Origin: Alitiscatomonas aceti
Lineage (GTDB): Bacteria > Bacillota > Clostridia > Lachnospirales > Lachnospiraceae
NCBI RefSeq assembly: GCF_025567195.1
Contig: NZ_JAOQJF010000009.1
Coordinates: 67,999-131,998, forward strand
Reading direction: 5' to 3'
Length of the DNA: 64,000 nucleotides
Made by a program: the position numbers and the translations under genes. The notes under the pieces are model-generated. The model saw only the letters and a list, made by a program, of their open reading frames with translations, had not been told where the DNA came from and made no database searches. Below are positions 61,722 to 64,000 of the stretch, one piece after another (positions within the stretch are counted from its first letter, which is position 1; each line of letters begins with the position of its first letter).

Positions 61722-63075
61722 TATGAACTTGCCCATGTGGTTTGACGGGCAGAACATCAACGAAGCTCTGTTTTGTGAAGAATTTCTGCAAGAGCGCAGG
61801 ATCATCTTCGCAAACGGAGCTTTTTTCACGCCCGATGGTCGAGTGACGGACGATCTTCCTCTGCGTGGGGAGATTTACGACAAGCTGAAATTCTGTGCCG
61901 TAAACAATATCCCCCGGAAGATCACCAACATTCTGGAAGTGCTGAAACTGGAAGCGCAAGTGCCGGACTTTCCACCGGAGCAGGATCGGATTCATTTGTC
62001 CAACGGTACGCTGCTATTGAACGGCACATTTACCGAGGGCAGACCGGCTATCGTGCGGAGCCGTTTGCCGGTTGCTTACAATCCCGATGCTACTGCGCCG
62101 GTGATCTGGCTGAACTTTCTGGATGGGTTGCTTTACGTCGAGGACATTCCAACTTTGCAGGAGTTTATCGGCTATTGCCTGATTCCCTCCAACAAGGGGC
62201 AGCGCATGATGGTGATTAAAGGCAACGGCGGCGAGGGCAAATCCCAAATCGGAGCTGTGCTTTCTGCTATCTTTGGCACGAATATGAAAGACGGCAGCAT
62301 CGGCAAGATTTCCGAAAACCGCTTCGCCCGTGCCGATCTGGAACACATTCTGCTGTGCGTGGATGATGATATGCGGATGGAAGCCCTGCGCCAGACCAAC
62401 TATGTAAAATCCATCGTGACCGCACAAGGCAAGATGGATTTGGAACGCAAAGGCAAGCAGAGTTATCAGGGCTGGATGTTTGCCCGGTTGCTTGCGTTCA
62501 GCAACGGTGATCTGCAAGCCTTGTATGACCGCAGTGACGGATTTTACCGCAGACAGCTTGTGCTGACTACCAAAGAAAAGCCTACTGACAGAGCTGACGA
62601 TCCTGACCTTGCAGAGAAGATGAAAACCGAAGCCGAGGGCATCTTCCTGTGGGCATTGGAGGGTTTACAGCGGCTTGTTGCCAACAACTTTCAGTTTACG
62701 GAGAGTGACCGTATCCGGGAAAACAGGGAAGCGGTCAAGCGTGACAACAACAATATCTTTGATTTCATGGAATCGGAGGGATACATCCGGCGTAAAGCGG
62801 ATGCGTCCATTAGCTCCAAGGATTTCTATGAAATCTACCGGATGTGGTGCGAGGAAAATTCCCTTGCTCCGCTGAAAGCCCGCAGCTTCAGCGACGCCAT
62901 GATTGCCAATGCCGGGAGATTCAATCTGGAGCATTGCAACAACATCACCAACTCTGCCGGACGGCGGGTTTGGGGATTCATGGGAGTGGAAGCCATTGTA
63001 CGACCTCATATAAATGGGTTTTACGGAGATTCGCCGTGTACGTACGTACCGGAGGAATGGCGGCAGGTCGAGTAA
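61696..63075 (+). CDS. D5/VirE-like phage-plasmid primase-helicase
   Basis: 459 residues. Superfamily 3 helicase core with Walker A GNGGEGKSQIGAVL (about residue 175), Walker B HILLCVDDDM and a sensor region FARLLAFSNGDLQALYDRSD. The N-terminal D5_N-like part precedes it, and a winged-helix-like C-terminus closes it (SSKDFYEIYRMWCEENSLAP). AGGAGG 9 bases before ATG 61696. Likely drives replication of the element's circular form. Confidence 0.88.
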   Translation: MAKNRKTPDMNLPMWFDGQNINEALFCEEFLQERRIIFANGAFFTPDGRVTDDLPLRGEIYDKLKFCAVNNIPRKITNILEVLKLEAQVPDFPPEQDRIHLSNGTLLLNGTFTEGRPAIVRSRLPVAYNPDATAPVIWLNFLDGLLYVEDIPTLQEFIGYCLIPSNKGQRMMVIKGNGGEGKSQIGAVLSAIFGTNMKDGSIGKISENRFARADLEHILLCVDDDMRMEALRQTNYVKSIVTAQGKMDLERKGKQSYQGWMFARLLAFSNGDLQALYDRSDGFYRRQLVLTTKEKPTDRADDPDLAEKMKTEAEGIFLWALEGLQRLVANNFQFTESDRIRENREAVKRDNNNIFDFMESEGYIRRKADASISSKDFYEIYRMWCEENSLAPLKARSFSDAMIANAGRFNLEHCNNITNSAGRRVWGFMGVEAIVRPHINGFYGDSPCTYVPEEWRQVE

Positions 63076-63354
63076 ATCCCATTACTGGTACGTATGTACG
63101 CAGCAAAAGAGCGTAAAACGCTCGTTATAGAAACAGCACGCATCCTCTCGTTCGGGTTGTTTCTATGTCCACAGGTTTTTGAAAAAGTGTCTGTGGACAC
63201 CGGCTGCAAGAGGAAGTTGACACAGAACGGCTCCATGCAGACGGGCTGACCATGGGAAAAGGCGCAGACATTTTCGCTTTGGTCAGCAGAGGTCGCCGCA
63301 GTGACCGCATCCCCTCTCGGGAGAGCCCACGGCACTTTGCAGCCAGTATGGATG

Positions 63355-63390
63355 AAAGTGTCATAGTGGGTTATTACACTTTGAAAAAGT
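63355..63390 (+). other. MobV-type origin of transfer (oriT)
   Basis: AAAGTGT (63355-63361) and ACACTTT (63376-63382) flank CATAGTGGGTTATT. The loop matches the pMV158-family nick region TAGTGTG/TTA closely, so nicking is expected between 63370 and 63371. It lies 53 bases before the mobV start. The 63076-63442 gap also holds GAGCGT..ACGCTC and GTGTCC..GGACAC-like hairpins. Confidence 0.7.
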
Positions 63391-63442
63391 GCCGTTCTCC
63401 AGCTCTCCGCTGTCTGCAAATTTCAAAGAAAGGAAAAATCCA

Positions 63443-63904
63443 ATGGCAAGAAATGATGGAATCCACCGCACCGTAGCCCGGAATCAGGACTTGGAAACAC
63501 CGGCTGATGTGGCAAAGGTACAGGAACACAATGAGCGTGAAAAGGACAGCTACAGCAATCAGGACATCGTACCGGAACGCACTTCTCTGAACATTCATTT
63601 CAAAGCACCCGCGGACGATTATGTAAAAATGTTTGAGCAGATGGAACAGGACGGTGTAATCTCCACAAGAGGTCTGAAACCGGATGCCGTCAAATACGGT
63701 GAGTTGATCTTTGATGTGAACTCTGCTTACTTCTACAATCACGGCGGCTATGAATTTGCAAAACAGTTTTATGCCGATGCCTATAAAGCCGCCGTGGAGA
63801 TCGTAGGCGGTGAGCAGTATATCCTATCCGCTGTGATGCACGCCGACGAGCGCAACCGGGCAATGTCCGAAGCTCTGGGCGAAGATGTGTACCACTACCA
63901 CTGA
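63443..63904 (+). pseudogene. 5' part of a MobV/Pre relaxase gene, truncated
   Basis: 153 residues matching the N-terminus of MobV relaxases (RNDGIHRTVARNQDLETPAD, NIHFKAPADDYVKMFEQM, YILSAVMHADERNRAMSEAL). It ends in DVYHYH and a TGA exactly where family members continue with the second half of the H-x-D-x-H-type metal motif (HYHLHVVYVP). The following DNA is unrelated. The relaxase is thus cut just after its motif III begins, most likely by an insertion at 63901. AAAGGA precedes the ATG. Confidence 0.8.
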
Positions 63905-63949
63905 TATTGTCAATATTGGTTGACACATTTATCTCAAAGATATCACTGC

Positions 63950-64000
63950 CTATGCAGCCTGTTCCAGAGATTGGTAGTATCTCTGTCGCTTAATTATCGG
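63950..64000 (-). CDS. C-terminal end of a minus-strand gene, possibly a transposase (partial)
   Basis: The last 16 codons on the minus strand read IIKRQRYYQSLEQAA and end at TAG (63950-63952). They start outside the window. The stop lies about 48 bases from the break in mobV, the distance expected between a transposase stop and the end of an IS. GTCAA..GTTGAC around 63909-63924 could be part of the terminal repeat. Family not identified. Confidence 0.35.
   Translation of the reverse strand, partial: PIIKRQRYYQSLEQAA

Larger units (their letters stand above)
54190..64000. mobile_element. Left part of an integrative/mobilizable element in rlmD
   Basis: From about 54190, inside the 3' end of rlmD, the sequence becomes more AT-rich and the gene content switches to DUF6061, BlaI/BlaR1, unknown genes, CHC2 primase, D5 primase-helicase, MobV oriT and mobV. 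rlmD (rumA) is a known integration site for clostridial conjugative elements. The right end, integrase and transfer genes lie outside the window. Confidence 0.7.

Noticed and set aside
1..64000. tRNA or rRNA genes
   Set aside because: I looked for T-loop GTTCGAAT-type signals and 3' cloverleaf pairs and for rRNA signature stretches and saw none that hold up.

Overview
The window looks like a chromosome segment of a strictly anaerobic, low-oxygen-adapted Firmicute, most likely a gut Lachnospiraceae (Clostridium cluster XIVa). The reasons are strong AGGAGG-type ribosome binding sites, a flavodiiron/rubredoxin oxygen-defence set, a PPi-type phosphofructokinase, choline-binding-type cell-wall repeats, DUF1836 and DUF4358 proteins, the MBOAT-DHHW pair, and a Tn1549-like mobile element in rlmD. 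The genus is inference; there is no rRNA here, and I saw no tRNA or CRISPR array.

Layout. 0-3.3 kb: a MacAB-like efflux operon (adaptor, ATPase, permease). 3.3-4.05 kb: gene-free DNA with a transposase remnant and three 37-bp palindromes. 4.07-6.4 kb: a large secreted cell-wall-binding protein whose 5' leader holds a C9 tract. 6.5-8.3 kb: a dispersed palindromic repeat and an IS110-family transposase. 8.4-15.5 kb: small membrane protein, EIIC/PfoR-like membrane protein, HAD phosphatase overlapping a zinc importer operon (ZnuA-ZnuC-ZnuB), then two CobW-type GTPases, one with a His/Cys metal tail. 15.6-21.9 kb: cell-envelope genes (polysaccharide deacetylase, PBP5-type carboxypeptidase, DHHW protein, MBOAT O-acyltransferase, DUF4358 lipoprotein). 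22-26 kb: an orphan NMT1-type binding lipoprotein and a Zn/Cd-type P1B ATPase with a huge His-rich head, two almost identical HMA domains and an ArsR/SmtB-type operator. 26.2-31.3 kb: TetR regulator divergent from an MMPL transporter and its coiled-coil partner. 31.4-34.5 kb: lipoprotein, macrodomain, YccF protein, and an AbgT transporter split by one in-frame TAG. 34.8-38.7 kb: four-domain flavodiiron protein, then TPP riboswitch-thiC-thiW. 38.8-41.7 kb: a second large cell-wall-binding protein behind a G10 tract in its promoter, a structured palindromic region, and a small secreted relative. 41.9-54.5 kb: housekeeping and redox genes (M20 peptidase, Nudix, PPi-PFK, two XRE regulators, FAD-Rieske oxidoreductase, flavin reductase-rubredoxin, DUF1836, pcrA, rlmD).

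From about 54.19 kb to the end lies the left part of an integrated mobile element. It supplies the 3' end of rlmD, then carries DUF6061, a BlaI/BlaR1-like pair with two clear operators, a minus-strand three-gene block (DUF6076-type zinc-finger protein, an unknown protein, a diverged sigma-70-like protein), a CHC2 primase, a D5-like primase-helicase, a MobV-type oriT and a mobV relaxase gene that breaks off at 63904, apparently at the end of another insertion.

Themes that tie the genes together: zinc handling (importer, two COG0523 GTPases and an exporter, several with His-rich metal-binding stretches), possible phase variation of two cell-wall-binding proteins through G/C homopolymers, and envelope polysaccharide O-acylation. 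All function statements rest on motif recognition by eye; no searches were run.
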